Source of the DNA: Candidatus Thorarchaeota archaeon MP8T_1
GTDB lineage: Archaea; Asgardarchaeota; Thorarchaeia; Thorarchaeales; Thorarchaeaceae
Length of the DNA: 64,000 nucleotides
Direction of reading: 5' to 3'
NCBI GenBank assembly: GCA_002825465.1
Contig: PJER01000007.1
Location: 28,985-92,984 of the forward strand
Shown here: one piece after another, positions 8,594 through 17,914 of the stretch
Numbering within the stretch: position 1 is the first letter of the stretch
Layout of the letters: each line of letters starts with the position of its first letter
The notes under the pieces: generated by a model
Seen by the model: the letters and a program-made list of their open reading frames with translations, nothing else
What the model was told of the DNA's origin: nothing
The model's database searches: none
Made by a program: the position numbers and the translations under genes

Positions 8594-9937
8594 ATGCTAT
8601 TGAAAGTCAAGCTTAAAGTGGAACGCAAGTGGCTTGACCTAGAAAAGAAAAGCATGTCTAAAATGCGCCGTAATTATGAGGAGTGGGAACGTGAAACTCT
8701 TCAAAAGGCAAAAGATGCAGCAGATTTACGAGACCTTCGGCAAGTCTTCTATGAACTTGGAGATCGTTGGGAATTTGACCAAGCCACTGGAGCCTGGCTA
8801 GAAGGGAGTGAACCTCTTGATACAATTGGATTAATTCTTCGAATGCCTGGATTAAAATCGAACAAGGAACGATACGTCGTATATGCAGTGATGGCCTATT
8901 CCAAGGGTTTGACCAATCAATTTGATCATCTTGGAGATAAAGAACGCATCATAATAGAAAGAGACTGTGTGACCAATCAAATCCAGTGCTGGTCTACAAC
9001 CGGTCATGGTTTAATGGATCTATTCCCGACTGACCTGACAGAATTCGGTTCTATTGACAATGCATTGGATTCTGCACATCTTGTTGCGCAACCTGGAGAC
9101 CATGCTCTTCGAATTGAAACTCCCTCTGCATATGGTTTTCTAAATAGAATTATCAAACGTCTTTGGGATATCGCTGGTGGTACAAAATCATTCCATACCA
9201 AAATGATCGATATGCTCACAGCTGATGATATTGAGGATTCGTTGGATTTCAAGTTCCATAGGTATGCAACAGCAGTCATAGAATTGGATAGGATGTGGCG
9301 TGTCCTATCTGGAAGTGCTGTCGAGTGGGCTAAAGAACGAGTCCTAGATAAGATTCCTGATCATATTGAGGAGCGAGATCGCAAAACATTGCGAATGATT
9401 GAAGGATTATTACATATACTATGGTTTCATCCGCCCTTTGCACAATTACATCCCATTGAGGTCGTATATGAAGAACTCCTGACGGAGCCTACTCCCACTG
9501 AGACACAGCGATTATTGATTCCGTTATTAGGTGAATTAGTATATTCTCTTACTGATATTATCGAGAAAGCAAAATATCTCAAATGGAAGAGTGTTATTGA
9601 TCGTAAGAGCTTCAGCAAGAGTGATGTTTTCAGAGGACTTGATCTGTCAAGCATTGAACGTGAGGCATTTGCAGCTGCATTGGAGGACATCCTAAAAGAG
9701 CATACACTGTCCTACATTGGTTACCCAGAACAAGCAACCATGAAGAATAAAGTCATGCGAGTTGCCCTTGGCTCAGTTATTCTTCCAATGCGTTTACTCT
9801 CATCCTTTGCGCAAACGGTTCGAGCCCCAATCTTTAGACTTCTAGCTAAGATAAAGAATAGGACTCCTGAAAAAGAAGATGAACCCAAAGAGAAAGATAC
9901 AGATGAGACAGAATCATCTACATCGGAGCCTTCTTGA
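8594..9937 (+). CDS. Hypothetical protein, 447 aa
   Basis: I do not recognise this protein. It is largely alpha-helical, starts with a charged helix (residues ~8-45), and has no signal peptide. Residues 388-425 are mildly hydrophobic and amphipathic (VALGSVILPMRLLSSFAQ), and could associate with a membrane. The last ~25 residues are acid- and lysine-rich. GGAGG at 8586-8590 is only 3 nt from the ATG at 8594 but 9 nt from an in-frame TTG at 8600, so the real start may be two codons later. Its end overlaps the convergent HAD gene by 20 bp. Confidence 0.6.
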   Translation: MLLKVKLKVERKWLDLEKKSMSKMRRNYEEWERETLQKAKDAADLRDLRQVFYELGDRWEFDQATGAWLEGSEPLDTIGLILRMPGLKSNKERYVVYAVMAYSKGLTNQFDHLGDKERIIIERDCVTNQIQCWSTTGHGLMDLFPTDLTEFGSIDNALDSAHLVAQPGDHALRIETPSAYGFLNRIIKRLWDIAGGTKSFHTKMIDMLTADDIEDSLDFKFHRYATAVIELDRMWRVLSGSAVEWAKERVLDKIPDHIEERDRKTLRMIEGLLHILWFHPPFAQLHPIEVVYEELLTEPTPTETQRLLIPLLGELVYSLTDIIEKAKYLKWKSVIDRKSFSKSDVFRGLDLSSIEREAFAAALEDILKEHTLSYIGYPEQATMKNKVMRVALGSVILPMRLLSSFAQTVRAPIFRLLAKIKNRTPEKEDEPKEKDTDETESSTSEPS

Positions 9938-10688
9938 AATGATCAAGTAAATCAGTGATTCTCTCGATAATCATAATCCCATCGGGAGCTTGCTTTTTCT
10001 CCTCTGAATCTGCCCATATTGTAAGTATCGGAAACATCTCCGCACGCATCGATGCTTCTACATCAGCATTAACAAGATTTCCAACATAAGCGCAGAGTCT
10101 AGGATTCACATTAATTTCCTCAGCCGATTTTAGCAATGTGAAAGGATTTGGTTTGGCATAACCTGGTGTTCCTGAATATTGTATACTGGAAAGCAAGTGC
10201 GAAATTCCCCACTCCTTTAGTAATGGTTCCGGATTTGTCTGACGTCGTGAACAGATTCCAAGTGTGTATCCTCTATTATGAAGCTCTTCAAAGGTCCTCT
10301 TTGCACCATCAATGATTTTTTCAAAACTAAGTTCGCCTACTTCTCTCCATCCTAACTCGAACTGTAATATTTGCTCATCTGTTACATTATCGAATCCTAG
10401 ATCTAAGAAGAATGTTCGATTTATCTCAGTCCAATCATTGGGGTCGTTTCCCCAATGGATTCCTACATCATTTTCGGAAACATACTTCTTCAATATCTCA
10501 TTTGATGCTTGAAAAGCAGCGTTAATTTCATCATCACTTATGTTAGATAGGTCAACTCCAGCTCTACCGGAAGTCTCTCTACAAAATGATATGATATCAG
10601 TTCTTGTCTTTGTAATCGTATGATGTAGATCAAATATGATTGCACGAATTTGATTTATTCTGGATTGGAGTGTGTCTTCGATAGGCAT
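9918..10688 (-). CDS. HAD-superfamily hydrolase-like protein with altered catalytic motif
   Basis: Residues ~15-245 show the haloacid dehalogenase fold: motif I IIFDLHHTI (17-25), an alpha-helical cap (~35-125), motif II in LGICSRRQ, the lysine of GYAKPNPFTLL, and motif IV as YVGNLVNADVEAS. Two positions deviate from active HAD phosphatases. The second Asp of DxDxT is His (D20-L-H22-H-T24), and the first acidic residue of the GDxxxD motif is Asn. The nucleophile Asp20 is kept. It may have a shifted activity or be a binding protein. An AT-rich TTTTTATTG box ~27 nt upstream of the ATG suggests a leaderless mRNA. Confidence 0.75.
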   Translation of the reverse strand: MPIEDTLQSRINQIRAIIFDLHHTITKTRTDIISFCRETSGRAGVDLSNISDDEINAAFQASNEILKKYVSENDVGIHWGNDPNDWTEINRTFFLDLGFDNVTDEQILQFELGWREVGELSFEKIIDGAKRTFEELHNRGYTLGICSRRQTNPEPLLKEWGISHLLSSIQYSGTPGYAKPNPFTLLKSAEEINVNPRLCAYVGNLVNADVEASMRAEMFPILTIWADSEEKKQAPDGIMIIERITDLLDHFKKAPM

Positions 10689-10843
10689 GATGGCTCGAAA
10701 AACCCTTTTCCAATAAAAATGAATCCTCTCCTTAATCTAATATGATTTATAGCGTTATAATCTTCCATAAACCTTCTTTTACCATTTAGAGATTTATGAG
10801 CTGCTTTTTCTATCATAAATTTACGTTGCTCTTCAAGTTTCAT
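10655..10843 (-). CDS. Doubtful small basic protein upstream of HAD gene
   Basis: A 62-codon frame precedes and overlaps the HAD gene by 34 bp. GAGGG lies 7 nt before its ATG, and a TATATAA lies in the same place. If that TATA box were used on this strand, transcription would begin near the internal ATG (5' end 10816) and give a 53-residue form. The sequence is basic and has no recognisable motif. The same TATA box serves the plus-strand gene at 10882 better, so this could be a chance frame. Confidence 0.22.
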   Translation of the reverse strand: MKLEEQRKFMIEKAAHKSLNGKRRFMEDYNAINHIRLRRGFIFIGKGFFEPSCLSKTHSNPE

Positions 10844-10878
10844 TATATACCCTCACGATGCGGAGTTGGGTAGGTGAT
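10843..10878 (+). promoter_or_regulatory. TATA box and Shine-Dalgarno that fix the start of the surface-protein gene
   Basis: TTATATAC at 10843-10850 places transcription start at about 10872. The next element is GGTGAT (10873-10878), complementary to the archaeal 16S 3' end, 3 nt before ATG 10882. The longer frame opening at 10858 would start upstream of the transcript. Confidence 0.6.
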
Positions 10879-10881
10879 CTA

Positions 10882-11766
10882 ATGCAGATACACAGGAACG
10901 TAATAATTGCCCTGATGGCTGTTGCAATGTTGGGAATATCCCTTCCCGCAGCTTCAGCACAGAGCCACCCCCTACAGTACAATCATTCTGCAGGTATTGT
11001 GACACTTAGTACAGATGAACTCACCATCAAGGTTGTTGGTGCTAACGACCAACCACACTTTCATTGGTGGAGTACAACAAATCCAGAAATCGATTATCAC
11101 ATGAGATTTCTAAGTATCTTCGAAGTAGAAGATGTCAATGAGAATGGGGTCTACGATCAAGGTGTAGATACTCTTGTCAACCCCAAGTTCACATTGCCAA
11201 CAACAGATTGGGAGTTCAGCGGTTTTGAGACTGAAACTGAAGATGGAAACATTACAGCTGTTCATTTCAATTTCACTTCGGTAGCTGATGTCTATGTTCA
11301 GATTTTAGTCCACATTGATATGAACAATCCAAATGAGATCAAATTCGATCTTGTTATTGATGGATGGAATTGGACTCGTGATGATTCACTACTGGTCTTC
11401 CAGTTTGTCATTACTGAGAGCAATCATGGTAGTGGAGGATCAGAAAATGCGCCTCAGAATTTCCACAAGACTGAGACCAAGTTTGAATTCTCCAATGGTT
11501 ACATGGAGTACGAACCTACTGCTCTTGCTGCTCAGAATCAACTAAATGTTTCAGCAAGCTATGGTGAGGGTACTGGTCTTCATGCTGGGGAATCAGTCTT
11601 TCTCTCATTTCCATACTTTGGAAATGAAACACTATTCTATGATCCAATCCTAGGTATCAACTCTGATAGTTCAGTATCTCTCCTTGACACACCAACACTC
11701 TACTTGGTTGTTGGAGTTATCGGAATAATTGCTCTAGTAGCTATTGTTCTGAAAGTTAGGAAATAA
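10882..11766 (+). CDS. Membrane-anchored extracellular protein of unknown function
   Basis: The 294-residue product has a signal peptide (NVIIALMAVAMLGISLPAASA, about residues 5-25, cleavage after ASA), a beta-rich ectodomain, and a C-terminal helix TLYLVVGVIGIIALVAIVL followed by KVRK, a stop-transfer anchor. Residues ~87-100 contain DVNENGVYDQGVD, a D-x-N-x-N-G-x-Y-D loop resembling calcium-binding dockerin or thrombospondin-type loops. Several N-glycosylation sequons (NFT, NWT, NVS) fit a surface location. The start is set by the TATA and Shine-Dalgarno positions just upstream. A hairpin terminator follows. The convergent neighbour is also a secreted protein. Confidence 0.75.
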   Translation: MQIHRNVIIALMAVAMLGISLPAASAQSHPLQYNHSAGIVTLSTDELTIKVVGANDQPHFHWWSTTNPEIDYHMRFLSIFEVEDVNENGVYDQGVDTLVNPKFTLPTTDWEFSGFETETEDGNITAVHFNFTSVADVYVQILVHIDMNNPNEIKFDLVIDGWNWTRDDSLLVFQFVITESNHGSGGSENAPQNFHKTETKFEFSNGYMEYEPTALAAQNQLNVSASYGEGTGLHAGESVFLSFPYFGNETLFYDPILGINSDSSVSLLDTPTLYLVVGVIGIIALVAIVLKVRK

Positions 11767-11772
11767 AATTCC

Positions 11773-11806
11773 AGGGAGGTGAAATACCTCCCTCTCTTTT
11801 TCTTTA
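11773..11806 (+). terminator. Hairpin terminator
   Basis: AGGGAGGT (11773-11780) pairs with ACCTCCCT (11786-11793) around a 5-nt loop, followed by CTCTTTTTCTTT. It lies 6 bp after the stop of the surface-protein gene. Confidence 0.8.
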
Positions 11807-11842
11807 TTCCACTCTAAAAGTCAAGTGGTTACATTTCAAAAA

Positions 11843-11872
11843 AAAGAGGAAGAAGAGGGCAAGATGCCCCCT
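11843..11872 (-). terminator. Hairpin plus pyrimidine-tract terminator for the protease gene
   Basis: Read on the minus strand, GGGCA-TCT-TGCCC is followed by TCTTCTTCCTCTTTTTTTT. It begins about 6 bp after the stop of the 968-residue protein gene. The second terminator on the plus strand lies just beyond it, insulating the convergent pair. Confidence 0.7.
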
Positions 11873-11877
11873 TTTTA

Positions 11878-14784
11878 CTAATCATCTTCAGACCATATGA
11901 AAAGTATCATACCATCAATTGAACCTGGCTCGATGACTATGGTCACTACTGACACTGATGAAACACCTATGCCTATAGAATAGCCTCCGATACCATCTGC
12001 AATAAATGGGCTATAGACCCCGTCAATATACATTGAGATAGTAAGATCTACAACGGTTGAATTGACCCAGAAATTAGTACTAGATGGCAAAATAGAACAA
12101 TTGATGAAAAGTGTACCACTTCCGTAATATGGTATTGGTAGTCCATAGTATTCAATCGCATAAAGCGTATACCAGAGTGGTTTTTCGAAGGATGTCCCAT
12201 CAAGTGAATCCTCGACATGTAGGAGTTCTCCGATTGCATATTCTCCTTCATAGATAACTCGTAGTATGTATCCCTCTTCTGACCAATCTGGATCAAGTGG
12301 TGTTGGAACGCTAAGAGTTCTTGGCCAGTCTCCCATTGTGTAGTCTCCGACTGTGGTACGAATTGGAGCTGTAGGATCTGTAGCCACATAGAGTTCCATA
12401 TTCCAATCTGCAGCCATTGTGTACTCTGGGAGAACATTGAGGATATACTCGAACGCTGATGCATTTGATGGCATCGTGGTGAACCATCTATCTCCAGTGG
12501 TTCTACACTGAATTGAATACTGCGGCACCAACTCACCATATTCGTGATGTTGTGGATGGTCAAAGTCATATCCATCAGGGAGATATGCTATGTCTTCTAT
12601 TGTGCCATGGATAAGAGACTCAGGCGTAGATTGCCTGATGGTTATGTTGTAGATTCCCAATGGCCATGTCCCATCTGGATCAATTGGTATAGTATATGGA
12701 TTCGCTTCGGTAACTTGAAGGTTTGAAACATTCACTATCATTTCATCGCCAAAAGTAATGAAAATATCAAAGAAGCTATCGATGAACCATGGATCTGGTA
12801 GGTCGATGGCAATAAGATGTTCCCATGTATCAATTGTGTAGTTTAATTCAAAGGTTACCCACCATGGATAATCATGGAGGTCTGTGAAGTTCCAGAATCC
12901 TGGTGGTAATTTGAATGGCACTGGAATACCCGGTGTCAATGGTTGTGGACCAATTGGAGTCACTGGTGTTAGAGTCATATTGATGTGTTTTACTCCACCT
13001 GTTGAAACCAATGTCTTGATCACAATGACTTCTACCAATGTTTTATTGTGTGCACCTGGATTTACAGGCCAAGGTGCTGATGTGCCAGAATAGGTTCTTG
13101 GACAGTTATCTGCCTGTTCACGTGAACCATCAGAATAGACATAGATTATGGTAATCTTCCAGACTGAACCCGGTTCGGTTTTGAAGTCTATGGTAAATGG
13201 TTCGTTGCTATTGACATCGATTCTCTCAACACCTGCTCCACTAGGAACAACACCAATCGAGTCTCCCGTCTGAGTACCTGACCATGTCACATTGACATGA
13301 CCTACCCTCTCTGGTACTCCATTGTCGGTGATTGCACCACTCATCATCCAGGCATGGAACATTGCCAGTAGAGTCTCCCATGGGAGTCCAAGCACTTGAG
13401 ATGCTGCTTCTTCCGGACTAACATCGAGGGAATCATTGCCAAAGTTATCCCTAGCTCTATCAAAGATCTCCTTGACCTTATCCTCACCAAAGGTCTCACT
13501 TATCCATTTGAAGAACAAGTAAGAGCCCATGTAATCTGAATACCCGCCACCCCAACCTATTGTTACACTTCTGTTGAGGTCCGTGTAATGAGCGAACCAG
13601 TTGTGGTCTCCAACCCGTTTGAATTCATCCTGAATCTGTGCGTTGGTCAGATTGTAATTTGCCTTTGTAGATTCAATACCCCAGTATGTGGCTTGTCCTT
13701 CAATATACCACTTGTTTGCCATAGGTGCATGGTCTTGATTGCCATCTCCTGTATTCTCTACTTTAAATTGGAAAGCATGCATGAGTTCATGCTCACACAC
13801 ATACTTCAGATCTATCAGACTTGCAATTGTTCCAAGTTTGATCACTATCTCACCTTTTGTGTTACAGCTACCAATTGCTTCGGTAGTTGTTCCCTGAGAA
13901 ACAGTGACATTGATTCTGCCTGGTTTGTAGGTTGCAGGACCTCGATCAAAGCCTTTCTCTTCGTAGAATTTGAGGCTGAATTGAATGTGCTCTTTGATGG
14001 CTTGAATTGTAGCAGCATTCACGCCAGCGGCGGGAAAGACATCGATTGTTTCATTCTTATCCACTGTCTTTGAGTCATCAATGCCTAAGAAAGAATACTG
14101 CGCTTTCACTCCTGATGTAATGATTATGTAGTATGGAATACTTGTTCCTTCAGTTGTGAATGCATATTGATTGGGATTTCCAGGGGTGGTCAAGGAAGGA
14201 AGCCAGGCTGATGTATTTGTCTTATCTTGTCCAAAATATGAAAGTGAACCAGAATGTCCAGCTGGTAATGAAGGACCATCATCATCTCCGTTCCACTCAT
14301 CATAGACTTCATCTCCATTTCCTCCTCCATATCGCATGAAGTGAATGATTTCGTTTGACTCATCGAACACTGCAATTTCATCTCCCTCTGGGTCAAGAAT
14401 CCTATTGGACCTTCCAAGGTAGATAGTTGCAGTACCATCTGAGGCATCAACATCCTCAGTTCCTGTTCCCGTGTATATTACAATGAAGTCCTCTGCATCC
14501 ACATTGATGATTGATGGAAGAGCAATTCTTCCTTCTTCATCGAATGTAGTTATCTGCCATCCCTGAATCGTTGTTTCAGAGTAGGATGCAGAGATATAGA
14601 TTTCAAAATACTCCTGATCTACAGTCAATGTTGAATTCATGTGAACCTCATTGATCCATGCATCCCCATTGAAGGTAGATTCTGCTGGTGGAGCTTGTGG
14701 TAATCCAAGAATGAACAATACACCCACTACACCTGCAGTAATTAGAATAATACCTAGTATGGCGGCTTTGATTTTTGTATCCAA
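11878..14784 (-). CDS. Secreted lamin-tail domain protein with HExxH (gluzincin-like) protease domain
   Basis: The 968-residue product begins with a signal anchor (residues ~6-28). Residues ~38-205 match the lamin-tail domain (WINEVHMN, EYFEIYISASYSETTIQGWQI, then a strand with IIHFMRYGG). Residues ~250-480 hold a zinc-protease module: HELMH at 332-336 and a downstream Glu (E362 in WYIEGQATYWG), the spacing of MA-clan gluzincins. The remainder (~500-968) is beta-sandwich repeats with aromatic and NxT/S sequons. I infer an extracellular or pseudo-periplasmic metalloprotease attached to the cell surface. The upstream region is shared with the divergent FAD oxidoreductase gene. Substrate is unknown. 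Confidence 0.78.
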   Translation of the reverse strand: MDTKIKAAILGIILITAGVVGVLFILGLPQAPPAESTFNGDAWINEVHMNSTLTVDQEYFEIYISASYSETTIQGWQITTFDEEGRIALPSIINVDAEDFIVIYTGTGTEDVDASDGTATIYLGRSNRILDPEGDEIAVFDESNEIIHFMRYGGGNGDEVYDEWNGDDDGPSLPAGHSGSLSYFGQDKTNTSAWLPSLTTPGNPNQYAFTTEGTSIPYYIIITSGVKAQYSFLGIDDSKTVDKNETIDVFPAAGVNAATIQAIKEHIQFSLKFYEEKGFDRGPATYKPGRINVTVSQGTTTEAIGSCNTKGEIVIKLGTIASLIDLKYVCEHELMHAFQFKVENTGDGNQDHAPMANKWYIEGQATYWGIESTKANYNLTNAQIQDEFKRVGDHNWFAHYTDLNRSVTIGWGGGYSDYMGSYLFFKWISETFGEDKVKEIFDRARDNFGNDSLDVSPEEAASQVLGLPWETLLAMFHAWMMSGAITDNGVPERVGHVNVTWSGTQTGDSIGVVPSGAGVERIDVNSNEPFTIDFKTEPGSVWKITIIYVYSDGSREQADNCPRTYSGTSAPWPVNPGAHNKTLVEVIVIKTLVSTGGVKHINMTLTPVTPIGPQPLTPGIPVPFKLPPGFWNFTDLHDYPWWVTFELNYTIDTWEHLIAIDLPDPWFIDSFFDIFITFGDEMIVNVSNLQVTEANPYTIPIDPDGTWPLGIYNITIRQSTPESLIHGTIEDIAYLPDGYDFDHPQHHEYGELVPQYSIQCRTTGDRWFTTMPSNASAFEYILNVLPEYTMAADWNMELYVATDPTAPIRTTVGDYTMGDWPRTLSVPTPLDPDWSEEGYILRVIYEGEYAIGELLHVEDSLDGTSFEKPLWYTLYAIEYYGLPIPYYGSGTLFINCSILPSSTNFWVNSTVVDLTISMYIDGVYSPFIADGIGGYSIGIGVSSVSVVTIVIEPGSIDGMILFIWSEDD

Positions 14785-14923
14785 CTTCTAACCTCCAGAC
14801 TTAACGCGATTATCAAATGATTTGGTATTCGAGTACTTTAGCATTGCTGTAAATTTCTCCAGAAGTTGTTACTTCGGTATACTCAATAGGAACAATTTAG
14901 TTGCAGAATCTGTACCTGATTTA

Positions 14924-16132
14924 ATGAGGAGGTCTAGAGCTATTACAAGAATTGGGATAATTGGCAACGGGGTGGCAGCAACTACTGCCATTCGAGAGAT
15001 CCGAAACCGTGACAAGGAAGTCGAAATTGATGTATTTACAGATGAAAGACATCCTTACTATCCACGACCAAATCTGATTGAACTTGTTGCAAAAAGGAAG
15101 ACCATAAAGGAAACGATCAGGTATGATCTTGATTGGTATGAAGAGAACGATGTTGATCTGATGCTCTCCACTCCAGTTTTTCAGATTGATACAAAGACAA
15201 AGACAGTGATATCAACCTCTCAAGACCACGGGAAATATGACAAGCTCTTGATTGCTGTTGGTAGCCGACCCTTCGTACCTCCCTTTGAAGGACTTGATAA
15301 AAACAATGTCCATGTCATTCGCACACTCGATGATGCTCTTGATATTAGAGAAGCTGTCAAAGGTGCAGGTCGAGAGATTGTCATAGGTGGCGGGATTTTA
15401 GGTATAGAGCTTGCCGCTGCTATGAAAGCAGTGGGTGGTGAACCGATAGTTGTAAGCAATGAAGACCGACTTCTTCCACTTCAGCTCGATGACCAAGGAA
15501 GTAGAGTTCTGACCAAGAGAATTGAGAAAATGGGTATAACAGTACTCTTCGGATATGATTGTAGAGCAATCACTGGTGATGATAATGCAGAAGGAATTGT
15601 TTCTGCAAATGGTGATTCGATTAATGGAGACCTCGTTGTTATTGCAACTGGAGTCCGATCGAACACGATTATTGCAAAGAACTCCGGTATTAGTTACAAG
15701 AAAGCAATAGATGTTGACCAATACATGCAGACCTCAGTCAAGGATATTTTTGCTGCTGGTGATTGTATGGAATTCAAAGGACAATGGTTCGGTATAATTC
15801 CTTGGGCAACTGCAACAGCACGAATAGCAGCTCAGAACATGCTTGATTTCGGAAGTGCGAAGTTCGAAGGGGTAACACCTTCTAACCAGTTGCAAGTGGC
15901 GGGTATAGACCTTACAAGCATCGGTCTGATTCATCCCGATTCTCCAGATTATGAGATCCTTGTTTCAGTAGATAACGAGAATGGGAGATACTTCAAGGCA
16001 GTTCTCAAGGATGATGTCTTGGTTGGTGGAATAGCTCTTGGGAGCCGAAAGATTGCTATGAACCTACGGGCACATATTGTGAAAGGCGACAATATCAAAG
16101 ATATAAAACAGACACTCTTTGATGAAATATAA
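14924..16132 (+). CDS. FAD/NAD(P)-dependent oxidoreductase (pyridine nucleotide-disulphide reductase class I-like)
   Basis: The ~402-residue enzyme has two dinucleotide folds: FAD-binding IGIIGNGVAATTAIR near the N-terminus and NAD(P)H-binding EIVIGGGILGIELAAAM in the middle. The second FAD contact is IFAAGDCMEF. The YYPRPNLIELVAKR stretch resembles rubredoxin reductases, NirB N-termini and NADH oxidases. No redox CxxxxC is seen, so the electrons probably go to a partner. The frame is open from 14822, but homology begins only after ATG 14924, which I take as start. An AGGAGG (14927-14932) lies inside it and could serve an ATT start at 14942. The convergent Cys-rich gene 7 bp downstream could encode a partner, though its orientation argues against an operon. 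Confidence 0.82.
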   Translation: MRRSRAITRIGIIGNGVAATTAIREIRNRDKEVEIDVFTDERHPYYPRPNLIELVAKRKTIKETIRYDLDWYEENDVDLMLSTPVFQIDTKTKTVISTSQDHGKYDKLLIAVGSRPFVPPFEGLDKNNVHVIRTLDDALDIREAVKGAGREIVIGGGILGIELAAAMKAVGGEPIVVSNEDRLLPLQLDDQGSRVLTKRIEKMGITVLFGYDCRAITGDDNAEGIVSANGDSINGDLVVIATGVRSNTIIAKNSGISYKKAIDVDQYMQTSVKDIFAAGDCMEFKGQWFGIIPWATATARIAAQNMLDFGSAKFEGVTPSNQLQVAGIDLTSIGLIHPDSPDYEILVSVDNENGRYFKAVLKDDVLVGGIALGSRKIAMNLRAHIVKGDNIKDIKQTLFDEI

Positions 16133-16138
16133 TCGACA

Positions 16139-16549
16139 TTAGATTGGACAGGCTGAATTGCTGCCATCTTTCAAAGCAACGATGATATTGTATAGACATT
16201 CGCCACAGAGTACAGATGAGAACTGAACATTTTCTGGAGCAAGTATCTCCAATGCCTGTTTCATCTCAATCTTGTTAACGAGTTGTCCTCTTATCTTGAT
16301 ATTCTCTTGTTGTGACATGCAATAATAGTGCTCATCATCGCCTAAGTAAGCAAGGCAGAAACAGAGGTCATCCTCCTTTGTCTTGATCTTCAGAAACTCT
16401 TCTGATACATGTTCACTACCAATCAAATCAGTATCAACATCAATCGTGACTATCTTCTTGAGATCACTATCATTGATACAGAGATGTTCACCCTCAAACT
16501 CTCTGAAACAAGGACACTGCTTCACAAGAAATTCGCTACCCTCGATCAT
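16139..16549 (-). CDS. Cysteine-rich hypothetical protein
   Basis: The 136-residue protein carries at least nine cysteines in pairs: QCPCF, HLCIN, DLCFCL, HYYCM, VLCGECLYN and a C-terminal SACPI. The CxC and CxxC spacings suggest a metal site (Zn or Fe-S), but the pattern matches no domain I can name. It has no signal peptide. The ATG follows AAGGGG. It lies 66 bp upstream of the Rad50 gene's end and on the same strand, while the FAD oxidoreductase converges from the other side. Confidence 0.65.
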   Translation of the reverse strand: MIEGSEFLVKQCPCFREFEGEHLCINDSDLKKIVTIDVDTDLIGSEHVSEEFLKIKTKEDDLCFCLAYLGDDEHYYCMSQQENIKIRGQLVNKIEMKQALEILAPENVQFSSVLCGECLYNIIVALKDGSNSACPI

Positions 16550-16615
16550 AACAATTCCCCTTGTAGTCTTGTCTTGATAAGAGATAGATAAGCATCACTA
16601 AGAATTGTCACTTGG

Positions 16616-17914
16616 CTATTGTAGTTCAACGATAGGTTGCCGACCTTTTCCTTGAGGAGTGAGTGAAACGATGTGGTCTGTTGAACCCTTTAGCTCCTGC
16701 ATATGCGTAACTACCAACACCTGATTTACAACATCCAGTCCTGCAATAGCATCAGGAAGCCAGCGTCTACGCTGTTCATCCAGTCCCGCACCCGGTTCAT
16801 CTAAAATCAGAATTCCCGGAGGTGACCCTGCAACTGAATATTTCTGGAGTGCTGTATTCACAGCCACACGTAATGAGAAATTGACACATACATCTTCTCC
16901 ACCTGACGCAGCCATCAACGAGACCCTGTTCCCCTGCAAATCGTATAAAGAAATCTCGTAATCATCATCAATGACCAAGTCACTGTATCGGTCTCCAAAA
17001 ATCTCTTTGAACAGAGTCCGTGCTTCAGTCCTGATGTGTGGACGTAACTGGTTTTCTGCAACATCAGGAATCGTATCGAGAAGACTCTTGAGATGCTTTG
17101 CAATTTCTGATTCTTTCCTGAGTTCATCCGGTTTCTTTGAAAGGTCTCCTGATGTCAATTGAGTTTGTATTGTTTCAATTGATGTTTGAATCTGTTGAAT
17201 AAGTTTTAGAATGCTCTTTGTTTCTGTTGTTTCTCCGGATGATTTTATGATAGTATCAAGCGCCTTGAGTGCGGCATCAACATCTTTCATCGAAGGTAGA
17301 TGTTTGCCAATATCTTCTAAGCGTTCTCGAGTTTCTATGAGTGAAGTTATCTCTTTCCTTATCTTACCCATATCTTTCTGGACCTTCGAGCTATGCTTAT
17401 CGTAGATAGATAATCCCATCATACTATACAAATCGGATCTCCGTTCTTTTGGAGTCAATCGTGAGAGCCTATCAATCTCACCTTGCCTTACATAGGTCAA
17501 GGCTGAGAATGCATGACGGTCCATCCCTATGAGTTCGACAATCTGGTCATCCACACTACTTGGTCCACTTACTTCGGGATTTTTGTTTCCTTTTAGAAAT
17601 AGGTCTGCAGTTGTTTCTGCACTCTTCTTTCCAGGATGAATTTGTCTGACGACTGTATACTCCCTACGGTTGATTGGTGCAGTAAAATCCAACTCGACAA
17701 TAGCCTTCTTCTCGCCATGATTGATTAGGTCTTCCAATCTCGGTATACTCTTCTCCTTACGAGTGACACGTTTGAATAACCCAAATTCGATGGCTTCGAG
17801 AATTGAAGTCTTTCCAGATCCGTTCGGACCCACAATTGCTGTCGATCCTGGATGAAAGATGAATTCCTGATTCTTATAGACTTTGAAATTGCGGAGGTAA
17901 ATTCGGTTAATCAT
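16616..17914 (-). CDS. rad50: Rad50-like SMC-type ATPase, short form without zinc hook
   Basis: Both halves of the ABC-type head are intact: Walker A GPNGSGKT (29-36), Q-loop YVRQGEID (141-148), signature ASGGEDVCVNFS (336-347) and Walker B ILILDEPGAGLDE (368-380). The joining segment (~175-290) is only ~115 residues, where typical archaeal Rad50 has several hundred. It has no CxxC zinc hook; the sole cysteine is in the signature region. The 432-residue protein therefore looks like a head dimer with stubby coils. It works with Mre11, whose gene overlaps its start by 4 bp. Long-range tethering through hooks should be impossible, which leaves end processing as the likely role. Confidence 0.9.
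   Translation of the reverse strand: MINRIYLRNFKVYKNQEFIFHPGSTAIVGPNGSGKTSILEAIEFGLFKRVTRKEKSIPRLEDLINHGEKKAIVELDFTAPINRREYTVVRQIHPGKKSAETTADLFLKGNKNPEVSGPSSVDDQIVELIGMDRHAFSALTYVRQGEIDRLSRLTPKERRSDLYSMMGLSIYDKHSSKVQKDMGKIRKEITSLIETRERLEDIGKHLPSMKDVDAALKALDTIIKSSGETTETKSILKLIQQIQTSIETIQTQLTSGDLSKKPDELRKESEIAKHLKSLLDTIPDVAENQLRPHIRTEARTLFKEIFGDRYSDLVIDDDYEISLYDLQGNRVSLMAASGGEDVCVNFSLRVAVNTALQKYSVAGSPPGILILDEPGAGLDEQRRRWLPDAIAGLDVVNQVLVVTHMQELKGSTDHIVSLTPQGKGRQPIVELQ

Noticed and set aside
13588..14073. 161-codon plus-strand frame
   Set aside because: Antisense to the lamin-tail protease gene, which has clear domains; Cys-rich shadow translation.
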